From Bacteroidota bacterium (lineage in GTDB: Bacteria; Bacteroidota; Bacteroidia; Bacteroidales; VadinHA17), in the NCBI GenBank assembly GCA_018262715.1, contig JADFDS010000007.1, positions 1 through 64,000 of the forward strand: DNA of 64,000 nucleotides. Direction: 5' to 3'. The notes beneath the pieces were generated by a model. That model made no database searches. It was not told the DNA's origin and was given only the letters and a program-made list of their open reading frames with translations. A program made the translations under genes and the position numbers. This document shows, piece by piece, positions 33,255 to 42,423 of the stretch. The stretch's first letter is position 1. Each line of letters opens with the position of its first letter.

Positions 33255-33324
33255 TGTTACAAAAATAACAGAAAAGTATTAAAGATATTGTCTCATTGTT
33301 TGTTATTGTCTGTATGATAGTCTT

Positions 33325-34953
33325 TTACCTTACAATGGCGAACTCGGAGCCGGGCTTCCACTGAGGCCTGATATCGCTTGTGACGATCCTGCAGGCTACG
33401 TTGAACACGGCCCTGGCATCTTCCTCTATCCCGTCGAAGTTCATTTCGGGGTAGTAGTTATCGGCAGGTTTGTGGTATTTATTGGTTATGTATTCCTTTT
33501 CACGATCGGCAGCCCATTCAATGCCGTATTCCCTGCTGTCACAGTTGCCCCGGGCGAACATCGAGGGGATGCCTGCCTTGGCGAACGGGAAGTGGTCAGA
33601 ACGGAAGTACATGCCTGTTTCGGGATTGGGATCGGGCATAAGGTATCTTCCCTGGCGGCTGGCGGCTCCTGCCAGCATGTCATCCAGGTCCGACTGTCCG
33701 TAACCGGTTACCATCATGTCTTTCATCCTCCCAATGGGGAGGAGAAGGTCATTATTGAAGCATGCTATCAGGTTCTCCTGCCTGACAGGAGGGTTGGCCA
33801 CAAACCAGGATGAGCCGAGTAATCCCTGTTCCTCTGCCGTGGGAAAGAAAAGGATCACGGATCTTTCCGGTCTCTTTTTCATGGAAGAGAAAGCTTCGCC
33901 GATCTCAAGGGCCCATGCCATCGATGTGCCATTGTCAACCGCACCGTTGTATATCGAATCGCCGTTCTCTTTCTCTCCGATGCCAAAGTGATCCCAGTGG
34001 GCTGAAATCACTACAGCCTCTTCGGGGCGGGTTGTGCCCCTGAGGATTCCTGCCACGTTCATTGAGCTGTTCCTGAGGTGGGTGTTGATGAGGCGCAGTG
34101 AGATTGACGCGCCCATTTCAAAGCCGCTGAAGCCTCTGATGCAGGCATCACTTCGCAGCTGCTCAACATCATGGCCCTGGGCTCCGAACAGCACTGATGC
34201 TGCTTCGGCGCTGAGCCAGCCTGTGACCGGACATGGTTCCGGATCACCGGCAACAGGCTCCTGGTAAAGGCCGGGTGAGATTGAACTTTTGCGGGGTATC
34301 GAGAAGTCATAGCCTGCGCCCACAGTCTCATGGATGATCAGAATTGCCGTCGCCCCCTGCCTGGCCGCCTCCTCGTACTTGTATGTCCACCTTCCGTAGT
34401 ATGTCATTGTCCTTCCCTTGAACAGGGCGGAGTCGCCGGTATAGAGTCCCGGGTCATTCACGAGAACCACTGCGCATTTGCCTCTGACATCAACTGCCGA
34501 GAAATCATTCCAGCCGTATTCCGGGGCCACAATGCCGAAGCCGCAGAAGACCATCGGTATGTCAACCAGTTCAACATACTCTTTCATTGAAGGCGATTCC
34601 ACTGCGATATCATCAGGTGCTGAGAGCTCCAGTTTCCTGCCGCCGGCAGTGATCAAAACCGGGCTTTGCACCTTTGTGGTGATCTCCACCATAGGAACTT
34701 CCTGAAACCAGCTGTCGCCGAAAGCAGGAGCGAATCCTATTCTTTCGAGCTCTCGGGCAAGATAGTTTACGGCAATTGTCTCACCGGGGGTAAAGGGTTT
34801 GCGTCCCATCATGCTGTCAGCACCCAGAATCCGGGTATATTCCCTCAGTTCAGCGGGGGTGATGGTTTCAGAGGCTTTTCCGAGCGGACTGTCTCCTGCG
34901 CATGACGCTGCTACCAGGGCTATCAGAGCCACAGGAAGGATTATTGTCTTCAT
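33325..34953 (-). CDS. M28 family zinc aminopeptidase, lipoprotein
   Basis: A 542-residue extracytoplasmic peptidase with a lipoprotein signal (lipobox VAASC, Cys near 18). A protease-associated (PA) domain is inserted at about 145-270. The two-zinc M28 core shows SAHWDHFG, the bridging Asp in GAVDNGTSMAW, the catalytic TAEEQGLLGS, and RSDHFPFAKAGIPS near the C-terminus. It removes N-terminal amino acids from peptides in the periplasm or at the surface. The start overlaps the pepT stop by four bases, so the two genes are coupled. Confidence 0.93.
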   Translation of the reverse strand: MKTIILPVALIALVAASCAGDSPLGKASETITPAELREYTRILGADSMMGRKPFTPGETIAVNYLARELERIGFAPAFGDSWFQEVPMVEITTKVQSPVLITAGGRKLELSAPDDIAVESPSMKEYVELVDIPMVFCGFGIVAPEYGWNDFSAVDVRGKCAVVLVNDPGLYTGDSALFKGRTMTYYGRWTYKYEEAARQGATAILIIHETVGAGYDFSIPRKSSISPGLYQEPVAGDPEPCPVTGWLSAEAASVLFGAQGHDVEQLRSDACIRGFSGFEMGASISLRLINTHLRNSSMNVAGILRGTTRPEEAVVISAHWDHFGIGEKENGDSIYNGAVDNGTSMAWALEIGEAFSSMKKRPERSVILFFPTAEEQGLLGSSWFVANPPVRQENLIACFNNDLLLPIGRMKDMMVTGYGQSDLDDMLAGAASRQGRYLMPDPNPETGMYFRSDHFPFAKAGIPSMFARGNCDSREYGIEWAADREKEYITNKYHKPADNYYPEMNFDGIEEDARAVFNVACRIVTSDIRPQWKPGSEFAIVR

Positions 34954-36182
34954 TCCGGTGATTTGTTTCGTGAAGTGATGAGATTTATTATTACCTCCAC
35001 GGCTTTTTCCATTGACTGAAGCGGGATATATTCAAACCGTCCGTGGTAGTTATGTCCGCCGGTGAAGAGGTTGGGGCATGGCAGGCCCATGAATGAAAGC
35101 CTGGCACCGTCGGTTCCGCCCCTGACAGGTTTGATGACCGGTTCTATCCCGGCCTGCCGGTAGGCTTCGATGGCAGCCTCAATGATGTGATAGTTGGCTT
35201 CAATTATTTCTTTCATATTGAAGTACTGGTCGCGCATGACAATGTTCACTTCAGCTCCCGGATACCTTTTATGTGTTGCTTCCGCGACATTATCCAGCAT
35301 TTTCTTCCTGGCGGCAAATTTAACCGGGTCATGATCCCTGACAATGTACTTCATGACAGTTTCTTCAACAGAACCGCGGATGTCATAGAGGTGAAAAAAT
35401 CCCTCGTAACCGGCAGTATGTTCCGGTCTCTCATTCGTTGGCAGGAGGCTGTCGAAGACGCCGGCCACCATAACCGAGTTGATCATTGTATCCTTTGCCG
35501 TCCCGGGGTGCACGCTGCGTCCCTTTACAGTAACCGTTGCCGCGGCAGCATTGAAGTTTTCATATTCCAGTTCCCCTATGCCTCCTCCGTCGAGGGTATA
35601 GGCATAATCAGCCCCGAACCGTTTCATGTCGAAATTGTCAGCTCCTCTTCCGATCTCCTCATCGGGTGTAAAGGCAATCCTGATCTTTCCGTGTTTGAGT
35701 GAAGGGTTTGCAATGAGATACTCGCATGCGGTGACTATCTCAGCGATACCGGCCTTGTCATCAGCCCCGAGAAGCGTGGTTCCGTCAGTGGTTATCAGTG
35801 TCTGTCCGACATATTTCTTCAGTTCCGGGAACTCAGCGGGGGACAGGATGATTCTTCTTTCCGGGTTAAGCATCAGATCATTTCCGTCATAGCCGGGATG
35901 CACCAGGGGATTAATGTTTGCCGAGGGGGCTTCCGGACTGGTGTCCATATGTGCAATAAAGCCGGTAACAGTGCCCCGGGAGCCGTTGTTTGCCGGGAGT
36001 GTGGCCATCACGTATCCGTTGCCGTCGAGTGTCACTTCTGACAGCCCTGTCTTTTCCAGCTCATCAGCCAGCCGTTCGGCAAAAATCATCTGGCTTACCG
36101 ATGAGGGTGAGGAGGGGTTTGAATCATCAGGTCTTGTCTCAAATCTGACATACCCGAGAAATCTTTCAAGGAGACTCTGCAT
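34950..36182 (-). CDS. pepT: Peptidase T (tripeptide aminopeptidase)
   Basis: A 410-residue cytoplasmic M20-family zinc peptidase that removes the N-terminal residue of tripeptides. Zinc-site motifs are IAHMDTSPEAPSAN, GADDKAGIAEIVTA, FTPDEEIGRG, the YTLDGGGIGELEYENFNA segment, and the C-terminal GGTDGARLSFMGLPCPNL with GGHNYHGRFEYI. Length is standard. It is followed by the M28 peptidase gene with a four-base overlap, so periplasmic and cytoplasmic peptide breakdown are encoded together. Confidence 0.95.
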   Translation of the reverse strand: MQSLLERFLGYVRFETRPDDSNPSSPSSVSQMIFAERLADELEKTGLSEVTLDGNGYVMATLPANNGSRGTVTGFIAHMDTSPEAPSANINPLVHPGYDGNDLMLNPERRIILSPAEFPELKKYVGQTLITTDGTTLLGADDKAGIAEIVTACEYLIANPSLKHGKIRIAFTPDEEIGRGADNFDMKRFGADYAYTLDGGGIGELEYENFNAAAATVTVKGRSVHPGTAKDTMINSVMVAGVFDSLLPTNERPEHTAGYEGFFHLYDIRGSVEETVMKYIVRDHDPVKFAARKKMLDNVAEATHKRYPGAEVNIVMRDQYFNMKEIIEANYHIIEAAIEAYRQAGIEPVIKPVRGGTDGARLSFMGLPCPNLFTGGHNYHGRFEYIPLQSMEKAVEVIINLITSRNKSPE

Positions 36183-36305
36183 CCGTGTTTATTTGGTTAA
36201 GCTGTTAAATTTAGTCATTAAAACTGAAGGTACGGCATCCATTCACCGTCATCATTCCGGTGACCAGGTATCGTTTCATCAGGGAGCCGGAAAATCAAAG
36301 ATATT

Positions 36306-36989
36306 TCAGATATGGAACAGGCGGCCAAGGCTTCTGCCTCTCTTCATCCTGTAATGGATGAAGATAAAGAACATTGCGATAATCACCAGTGATGCTGCTG
36401 TAATCACTGACCATTGCGGCCTGTAGGCCGAAGAGAGAAGGCGGTCTGTGAGGCACTCCGTGACGAGGGCGAATAGTGCCAGGGCGATAAGTATTGTTGC
36501 CAGGAGGTTCAGTCCCCTGTACCTGCTGAGGGAGTTCAGGAAGAGGACTGCTGCTGTAAGAAGGGCAGCAGCCACTGTCAGCGGGCTGGCGATGGAACGG
36601 AACCAGCCTGTATGACCGGTGAGCTGGTCAAGGAGCCACAGGAATACCAGGGTTGCCACGGTAGCCAGCGTGATGACGAGGTAAGGTCTGCGTCTGAGCA
36701 GGTAAATGGCAGAAAGGAATGCCAGCAAGTATCCTATGCATGTGGTTGTTATCAGTGACCAGTTTATTCCCCTGGTAAAGACCGCATCAATGGCCAGTGT
36801 TATTATCACGCCTGCTACCAGGAGGAGCATTGTAATCTCATACAGGTGCCGTGTGTTCTCTATCCTTGAGAGCCTGAACAGGTCAGCAGCGGTCACAATC
36901 TTTCCGGACCGGCTTTCAGAGGGTTCACAGAGCGGGCATTTCTCATTGCCCTCTCCAAGGTCCACCCCACAGTTTTTACATATTGCCAT
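36306..36989 (-). CDS. DUF6320 membrane protein with zinc ribbon
   Basis: A 227-residue protein. The first 20 residues carry a zinc-ribbon CKNCGVDLGEGNEKCPLC; five to six membrane helices follow (about 50-70, 80-100, 105-120, 135-155, 160-185, 195-215). It matches DUF6320, which in Bacteroidota and Clostridia is regularly encoded beside a condensation/acyltransferase-like protein, as here: it overlaps that gene by 14 bases. Function is unknown. Confidence 0.82.
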   Translation of the reverse strand: MAICKNCGVDLGEGNEKCPLCEPSESRSGKIVTAADLFRLSRIENTRHLYEITMLLLVAGVIITLAIDAVFTRGINWSLITTTCIGYLLAFLSAIYLLRRRPYLVITLATVATLVFLWLLDQLTGHTGWFRSIASPLTVAAALLTAAVLFLNSLSRYRGLNLLATILIALALFALVTECLTDRLLSSAYRPQWSVITAASLVIIAMFFIFIHYRMKRGRSLGRLFHI

Positions 36990-38280
36990 GGCTTTTTTGC
37001 TGTAATTTGGTCAGGATTCTTACCGGCAGTCCGGCTGAGGTGAGACTCTTCACAAAGCCCTTCTCAAGGTCGGTGTTGCCGGTCAGTGATCCGAAGGTAA
37101 TAATTGTCTCAGCGCCGAGTGAGATAAGTCCGGCGGTGATCTTGATATCCTTATGAGGGGGAGGGGGGGTGACTGACATTGCCTGCATCAGCCGTTCAGC
37201 GGGGCCTGTCGGGGTTACCCTTCCCATGTTGGTGACTATCGATGTGAACTGGCTCGGGCCGAACCGGTTGTAGGCAATCCGCAGAACAGGACTCTTGATG
37301 AACAGAGGAATAATGCGGATAAGAGGATTCTTTTCCTTTGACACGTTTCTGCTGATGACCTGTCTGATTCTCTTTTCGTCAGTCATCAGCTGCATTGTGA
37401 TTTTCACCTCGCGCAGGATCTCGTCGAAAGAGTAATGGCCCATCCTGACATCGATTGCCGGCATTGCGAAGAGTGAGAAGTTACGCAGGGTTTCTGCCTC
37501 GTATCTCCTGCGCAGATCGAACGGGACCTGTACCCGTATATGTGGTGAGCCGTTTCCTTCGCTTATCCTTATTTCCTGGAGTACGAAGAGCATTGTGGCT
37601 GCAAGGTACTCGGTCACGGTGCTACCTGCCTCTCTTGCCAGCAGTACCAGTCTGTCAGCCGGTACGCCGAATTCCGTTACCCTGAACCTGGGGGCCTCCC
37701 GCAGCCTGAACGGCAGGTGCCATGCGCGGGGAAGAACGGCAGGCCGGGGCATCCCTTTCCCGTAATGTCTGGAAAAGAGATCCTCGCTGCAACCCGGACG
37801 AGGGCCGTCCTTGACTTCCGGGAACGGCATCTCTGAAATACCTTCTGCATGAAGGAAGTAATGGTTGAGGAGTGTCTTGAGGAAGAAAATGGCGCCACCA
37901 CCATCGGTCAGGATGTGAAAGAACTCCACCGAGATAGTATTGCCACGGACAAGGACACGGTAAAGAAGCTCACCGTTCATGGTTCGAGGAAAGGGCTGGC
38001 AGCGCGGACCGCTGTCAGGCATCACCCTTGGCGCTTTGCCATTGTACTCAAGGAAATACCAGAAGAAACCCCTGCACAGTTCCACACTGAACAGCGGAAA
38101 CATCCCTGAAGCTTCTTCAGATGCCTTTAAAAGCGCAGGCAGCACAACAGGTGCAGTAAGATGCACGCTTATCCGGAATACCCCGGTCAGTTCCGAACCC
38201 GTGATTGCCGGATAGATCTTGGCTGCGTTGTCAAGCTTCATCCATTCCCCACGTCCTGAGATTTCTCCTTTTGGACCCAT
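36976..38280 (-). CDS. Condensation/alcohol-acetyltransferase-like protein
   Basis: A 434-residue protein with the two-lobed CoA-dependent acyltransferase fold of condensation domains, wax-ester synthases and PapA proteins. The catalytic His/Asp-Gly pattern HILTDGGG is at 122-129. No carrier protein or NRPS gene is near, so a free-standing acyltransferase is likely, with unknown substrate. The following gene encodes a DUF6320 membrane protein and overlaps it by 14 bases. Start is uncertain: ATG at 38280 after AGAGGA, or ATG at 38241 (KLDNAAKIYPAI), which is where homologues tend to begin. Confidence 0.78.
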   Translation of the reverse strand: MGPKGEISGRGEWMKLDNAAKIYPAITGSELTGVFRISVHLTAPVVLPALLKASEEASGMFPLFSVELCRGFFWYFLEYNGKAPRVMPDSGPRCQPFPRTMNGELLYRVLVRGNTISVEFFHILTDGGGAIFFLKTLLNHYFLHAEGISEMPFPEVKDGPRPGCSEDLFSRHYGKGMPRPAVLPRAWHLPFRLREAPRFRVTEFGVPADRLVLLAREAGSTVTEYLAATMLFVLQEIRISEGNGSPHIRVQVPFDLRRRYEAETLRNFSLFAMPAIDVRMGHYSFDEILREVKITMQLMTDEKRIRQVISRNVSKEKNPLIRIIPLFIKSPVLRIAYNRFGPSQFTSIVTNMGRVTPTGPAERLMQAMSVTPPPPHKDIKITAGLISLGAETIITFGSLTGNTDLEKGFVKSLTSAGLPVRILTKLQQKSHGNM

Positions 38281-38373
38281 TTTCCTCTATTCCGACGTAA
38301 AGATAAACATATATGCTCCCGTTTGTAATTTGTGTTCTCCGGCATCTTACACACCGGCGGGATTTAAGTTTAT

Positions 38374-38381
38374 TATATTTG
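38374..38381 (+). promoter_or_regulatory. Candidate -7 promoter box for the DPP4-type peptidase gene
   Basis: TATATTTG matches TAnnTTTG exactly, 40 bases before the ATG at 38421. It lies inside an upstream extension of the open frame, which argues against any earlier start. No -33 TTG at standard spacing was found. Confidence 0.5.
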
Positions 38382-38420
38382 TTAGCTCAGGAGAACGATA
38401 CGAACTCAAATTCCTATACC

Positions 38421-40574
38421 ATGAAACAGTTTTGCATCTTTTTACAAATCACCCTGTTGGTGGCTATTTCTGCTTCAGCCGCAGGCCAGAGGTCCGGCGC
38501 AGGTGATTCGCAGCCGACGCTTGTCAAATGGATTGATGACACCCACTTTCTGATGAGGAGCATGGGTGAAGACAGAAAGCCGGTTTACTCGCAGTATGAC
38601 TGCAAGACCGGCAAATCCGTCTCTGTCACTGACTACAGGAGCGAGATGGAAAAGCTCAGGGACCTTCTTCCGGAAGGGATTCAGCCAGGTCCTGACATGG
38701 TTTCTTCCTCAGATATGCAGGCTGTTGTGATTGTCCGCGACAATGACCTCTGGTATTATTCTTCAAGAATCCGTGAAGGGAAAAAGCTGACTTCCGACCC
38801 CGACAGGGAGATGAATGCCAGGTTTGCCCCCGGCGACCGCAAACTGGCCTACACGAAGAACAAGGAACTTTACGTATATGATCTTGACCTGGGAAGGGAA
38901 ACAAGGCTCACCTTTGATGCAACCGAAAAAATCTACAACGGCTGGGCATCATGGGTTTATATGGAGGAGATTCTCGGCAGAGGCACGAGGTATGCTGCAT
39001 TCTGGTGGTCTCCTGACGCAGGTAAACTGGCCTACCTCCATACCGATGACAACCCGGTTCCTCTCTATTATCTGAATGCCCTTGAAAATACTGACGGCGT
39101 TCACGGCAGGCTCGAGATAACTCCTTATCCCAAGCCCGGAGACCCTAACCCAAAGGTTAAAATGGGGGTGGTTGATCTCACAACCGGTAAAACAACATGG
39201 GTCAGGACTGATGAGAATACTGACCAGTATATAGCATGGCCATCATGGACCCCTGACAGCAAAATGCTTATGGTTCAGGTCCTCAACCGCGATCAGAATG
39301 ACATGAGGTTCATCCTGGCCGACGTGAACAGCGGGGATTTTACCGAAGTATACCACGAAACCAGGCCCACCTGGATTGATTTCTTCGAGGATATTTATGT
39401 AATGAAGGACGGCAGCGGATTCATCGTAAGGAGTTGCCGCAATGACTGGTACAATCTGTATTATTACGGATGGGATGGTAACCTTAAATCGCAGATAACC
39501 AACTTCCAGTGGAAAGTGACTGATATCGTCAGGGTTGATGAAGCCAAAAAGGAAATATACTTCAACGGCACCGGTCCTGATCTGCTTGGCGGTCATCTGT
39601 TCCGTGCAAGGCTTGACGGATCAAAACTGCTGCAGGTCACTTCAGGAGAGGGGCATCACACTGCATCGGTCTCTCCCGCCGGATCATATTTCTTTGAAAC
39701 CTGGAGCAGCATCAGTGACCCCGGTGGTATTAACCTGGTTGATAAAAAGGGGAAAGTGGTACGCAGCATCCATCGTGAAAAGGTACCCGTCTATGATGCT
39801 TCGGAACAGCAGAAGGTTGAGCTTGTGAAGATCAGGACATCCGATGGTCTGTTTGACATGCCTGCACTGATAACTTATCCGGTGAATTTCGATCCGGCAA
39901 AAAAATATCCGGTTGTGTTCACCATTTACGGCGGTCCGGATGCCGGCAGCATCAGGAACAGGTGGCAGGGAGTTCAGCCCCGCTGGTATGCCGAGAACGG
40001 GATCGTAACCATCAATGTTGATCACCGGGGTTCAGGTGTCTTCGGCAAGAAGGGACTCGACTACATGCATCGCTCACTGGGGAAATGGGAGATCTCGGAC
40101 TATTCAGATGCGGTGAAATGGCTTAGGCAGCAACCGTGGGCTGACGGTTCCAGGATGGGCATTACCGGCGGTTCTTACGGCGGGTATGTCACATGCATGG
40201 CCCTGACGGCAGGCGCAGACTACTGGACTCACGGCATCGCAGACTATTCAGTCACCGACTGGCGTCTTTATGACAATGTATATACCGAACGATTCATGGA
40301 TACCCCGGAGGACAATCCGGAAGGGTATAAGCAGGGCTCAGCCCTGACATATGCGGAATCACTGAAGGGAAAGCTTCTCATCCGCCATGGCGATATGGAT
40401 GACAACGTCCATCTGCAGAACTCCATCTGGCTGATCACCACGCTCCAGGATCTCAACAAACCTTTTGAGATGATGATATATCCGGGTGAACGTCACGGCT
40501 GGGGAGGACCCAAGAGAACCTTCCAGACCAATGAGACCAACGGATTCTGGATGAAATCGTTCTTTGGGAAGTAA
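38421..40574 (+). CDS. S9 family dipeptidyl peptidase IV-type protease
   Basis: A 717-residue exported serine peptidase. A signal peptide (about 1-21) is followed by a beta-propeller (about 30-480, with WVYMEEILGRGTRYAAFWWSPDAGKLAYL, as in DPP4 of Bacteroidota) and an alpha/beta-hydrolase domain. The catalytic Ser lies in GGSYGGYVT, the Asp in RHGDMDDNVH, and the His in GERHGWGG. It cleaves X-Pro or X-Ala dipeptides from peptide N-termini in the periplasm. The ATG at 38421 begins the signal peptide. The aminopeptidase P gene follows after 18 bases. Confidence 0.94.
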   Translation: MKQFCIFLQITLLVAISASAAGQRSGAGDSQPTLVKWIDDTHFLMRSMGEDRKPVYSQYDCKTGKSVSVTDYRSEMEKLRDLLPEGIQPGPDMVSSSDMQAVVIVRDNDLWYYSSRIREGKKLTSDPDREMNARFAPGDRKLAYTKNKELYVYDLDLGRETRLTFDATEKIYNGWASWVYMEEILGRGTRYAAFWWSPDAGKLAYLHTDDNPVPLYYLNALENTDGVHGRLEITPYPKPGDPNPKVKMGVVDLTTGKTTWVRTDENTDQYIAWPSWTPDSKMLMVQVLNRDQNDMRFILADVNSGDFTEVYHETRPTWIDFFEDIYVMKDGSGFIVRSCRNDWYNLYYYGWDGNLKSQITNFQWKVTDIVRVDEAKKEIYFNGTGPDLLGGHLFRARLDGSKLLQVTSGEGHHTASVSPAGSYFFETWSSISDPGGINLVDKKGKVVRSIHREKVPVYDASEQQKVELVKIRTSDGLFDMPALITYPVNFDPAKKYPVVFTIYGGPDAGSIRNRWQGVQPRWYAENGIVTINVDHRGSGVFGKKGLDYMHRSLGKWEISDYSDAVKWLRQQPWADGSRMGITGGSYGGYVTCMALTAGADYWTHGIADYSVTDWRLYDNVYTERFMDTPEDNPEGYKQGSALTYAESLKGKLLIRHGDMDDNVHLQNSIWLITTLQDLNKPFEMMIYPGERHGWGGPKRTFQTNETNGFWMKSFFGK

Positions 40575-40592
40575 ATACACATAATAAGGGAT

Positions 40593-42410
40593 ATGGCTGC
40601 GAGTGTATACATGAAGAGGCTTGCCGCAGTGCGGGCCCTGATGAGGAAAAAGAAGCTGGATGCACTAATAATACCCTCCTCCGATCCGCACCTTGGCGAA
40701 TACGTGCCTGATCACTGGAGGGTTATCAGGTGGCTGACCGGCTTCACCGGCTCTGCCGGGAACGTTGTCATTACCAGAACTTTCGCCGGTCTGTGGACTG
40801 ACAGCCGGTACTTCATTCAGGCTGAAGAACAGCTGGCCGGTTCGGGATTTGAGCTTGTGCGGCTGAAGATTCCGCATACCCCGGAGCATATCGACTGGCT
40901 GAAGGAAAAGGCCCGCAAGGGGTGGAAGGTAGGCGTTGACGGCCGCCTGATCTCAGCAGTTATAATGAAGCTGCTGGTGTCATCCCTTAATGTCTCCGGT
41001 GCCAGGCCCGACCTGAAAGCCGACCTGATCACTCCTGTCTGGAAGGATCGCCCTGAGCTGCCCGGTGACAGTGCTTTTGAACTTGATGTAAAGTATGCCG
41101 GGCTGACCAGGCTTGAGAAGCTTGAAAAAGTCAGGGAGGTGATGAAGGTAATGAAGGTTGATTATCAGCTGCTTACAGCAACAGATGATATCATGTGGCT
41201 GTTGAATCTCAGGGGCAACGATGTGAAGTACTGTCCGCTGCTGCTTTCTTTTGCTGTGGTGAGCCTCAGCCAGGTCATCTTCTTTGCTGATGAGGAGAAA
41301 ATTCCGCATGCTGTAAAGGCCTCACTTGACAGAGACGGTGTTGTTCTGCTGCCGTATGACACAGTGACCTCCGTCCTCTCTCACCTGGATGAGGGATCAG
41401 TCGTTCTGCTTTCACCCCCGGCAACCCCGGCTGCACTGTACAGATCTATTCCCCGCAGCGTGAATATCACAGAGGACCTGAGTATCCCCACGCGGATGAA
41501 AGCGGTAAAAAATGACGTTGAGCTGAAGAACCTGAGAAAGGTGATGGTTGATGACGGTGTAGTCCTGACCCGCTTTTTTCACTGGCTTGAAAAGGCAGTC
41601 GGAAGGGAAGCGATAACCGAGCTGAGTGCTGCCGCGAAAATTGATGAGATGCGCTCGGCGCAGGCTGGATGTACGGGTCCTGCCTTCAGTACCATTGCTG
41701 CATATAATGAACATGCAGCACTTCCGCACTATGTCCCTGACAGGAAAACCGACGTCAGGCTGAAGAAGAAAGGTATTTTCCTGCTTGATTCAGGCGGACA
41801 GTATTACGGGGGGACCACCGATATCACAAGGACGGTTGCTCTCGGAAAGCCCGATGCTCAGATGAGGAGGGAATTCACCCTTGCCCTGAGAGGAACCATT
41901 GACCTTGCCATGGCCAGGTTTCCGCGTGGCACAAGGGGATACCAGCTTGATATTCTCGCCCGCAAACCTTTGTGGGATAATTACATGACTTACGGGCATG
42001 GCACCGGCCACGGTGTCGGGAGCTTCCTGAACGTGCATGAAGGACCGCAGACGATAGGCTCAGGTGCCACCGGTGATATGAAAACCAGTATGGAGCCGGG
42101 CATGGTGACTTCAGATGAGCCCGCTTTTTACCGTCCGGGGCTCTATGGTTTCAGGACCGAAAACCTTCTGGTATGCCGCTCCGACAAGGAGAGCGAATTC
42201 GGCAGTTTCCTGTCGTTTGAGACTGTAACACTCTGTTATATTGATAGTGAACTTATTGACATCTCCGTCCTTGATGACAGAGAACTTCAGTGGCTGAACG
42301 GGTACCATGAACGGGTTTACCAGTCACTGCACAGGCACCTTGAGCCGGAACTGCAGGCCTGGCTGAGAGCCAGGACAATGCCGCTCAGCCGCAAAAAAAA
42401 GAAAATCTAA
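40593..42410 (+). CDS. Xaa-Pro aminopeptidase P (M24B)
   Basis: A 605-residue cytoplasmic metallopeptidase that removes N-terminal residues preceding proline. Two creatinase-like N-terminal domains (about 1-310) precede the pita-bread catalytic domain. Metal ligands are visible in LLDSGGQYYGGTTDITRTVA (two Asp), GHGTGHGVG (His), the SDEPAFYR Glu, and RTENLLVC. The length fits the eukaryote-like APP1 type found in Bacteroidota. AAGGG precedes the ATG at 40593. Together with the adjacent DPP4-type gene it forms a proline-peptide-degrading pair. A peptidase lipoprotein gene follows after 13 bases. Confidence 0.93.
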   Translation: MAASVYMKRLAAVRALMRKKKLDALIIPSSDPHLGEYVPDHWRVIRWLTGFTGSAGNVVITRTFAGLWTDSRYFIQAEEQLAGSGFELVRLKIPHTPEHIDWLKEKARKGWKVGVDGRLISAVIMKLLVSSLNVSGARPDLKADLITPVWKDRPELPGDSAFELDVKYAGLTRLEKLEKVREVMKVMKVDYQLLTATDDIMWLLNLRGNDVKYCPLLLSFAVVSLSQVIFFADEEKIPHAVKASLDRDGVVLLPYDTVTSVLSHLDEGSVVLLSPPATPAALYRSIPRSVNITEDLSIPTRMKAVKNDVELKNLRKVMVDDGVVLTRFFHWLEKAVGREAITELSAAAKIDEMRSAQAGCTGPAFSTIAAYNEHAALPHYVPDRKTDVRLKKKGIFLLDSGGQYYGGTTDITRTVALGKPDAQMRREFTLALRGTIDLAMARFPRGTRGYQLDILARKPLWDNYMTYGHGTGHGVGSFLNVHEGPQTIGSGATGDMKTSMEPGMVTSDEPAFYRPGLYGFRTENLLVCRSDKESEFGSFLSFETVTLCYIDSELIDISVLDDRELQWLNGYHERVYQSLHRHLEPELQAWLRARTMPLSRKKKKI

Positions 42411-42423
42411 AATTATTATTCAC

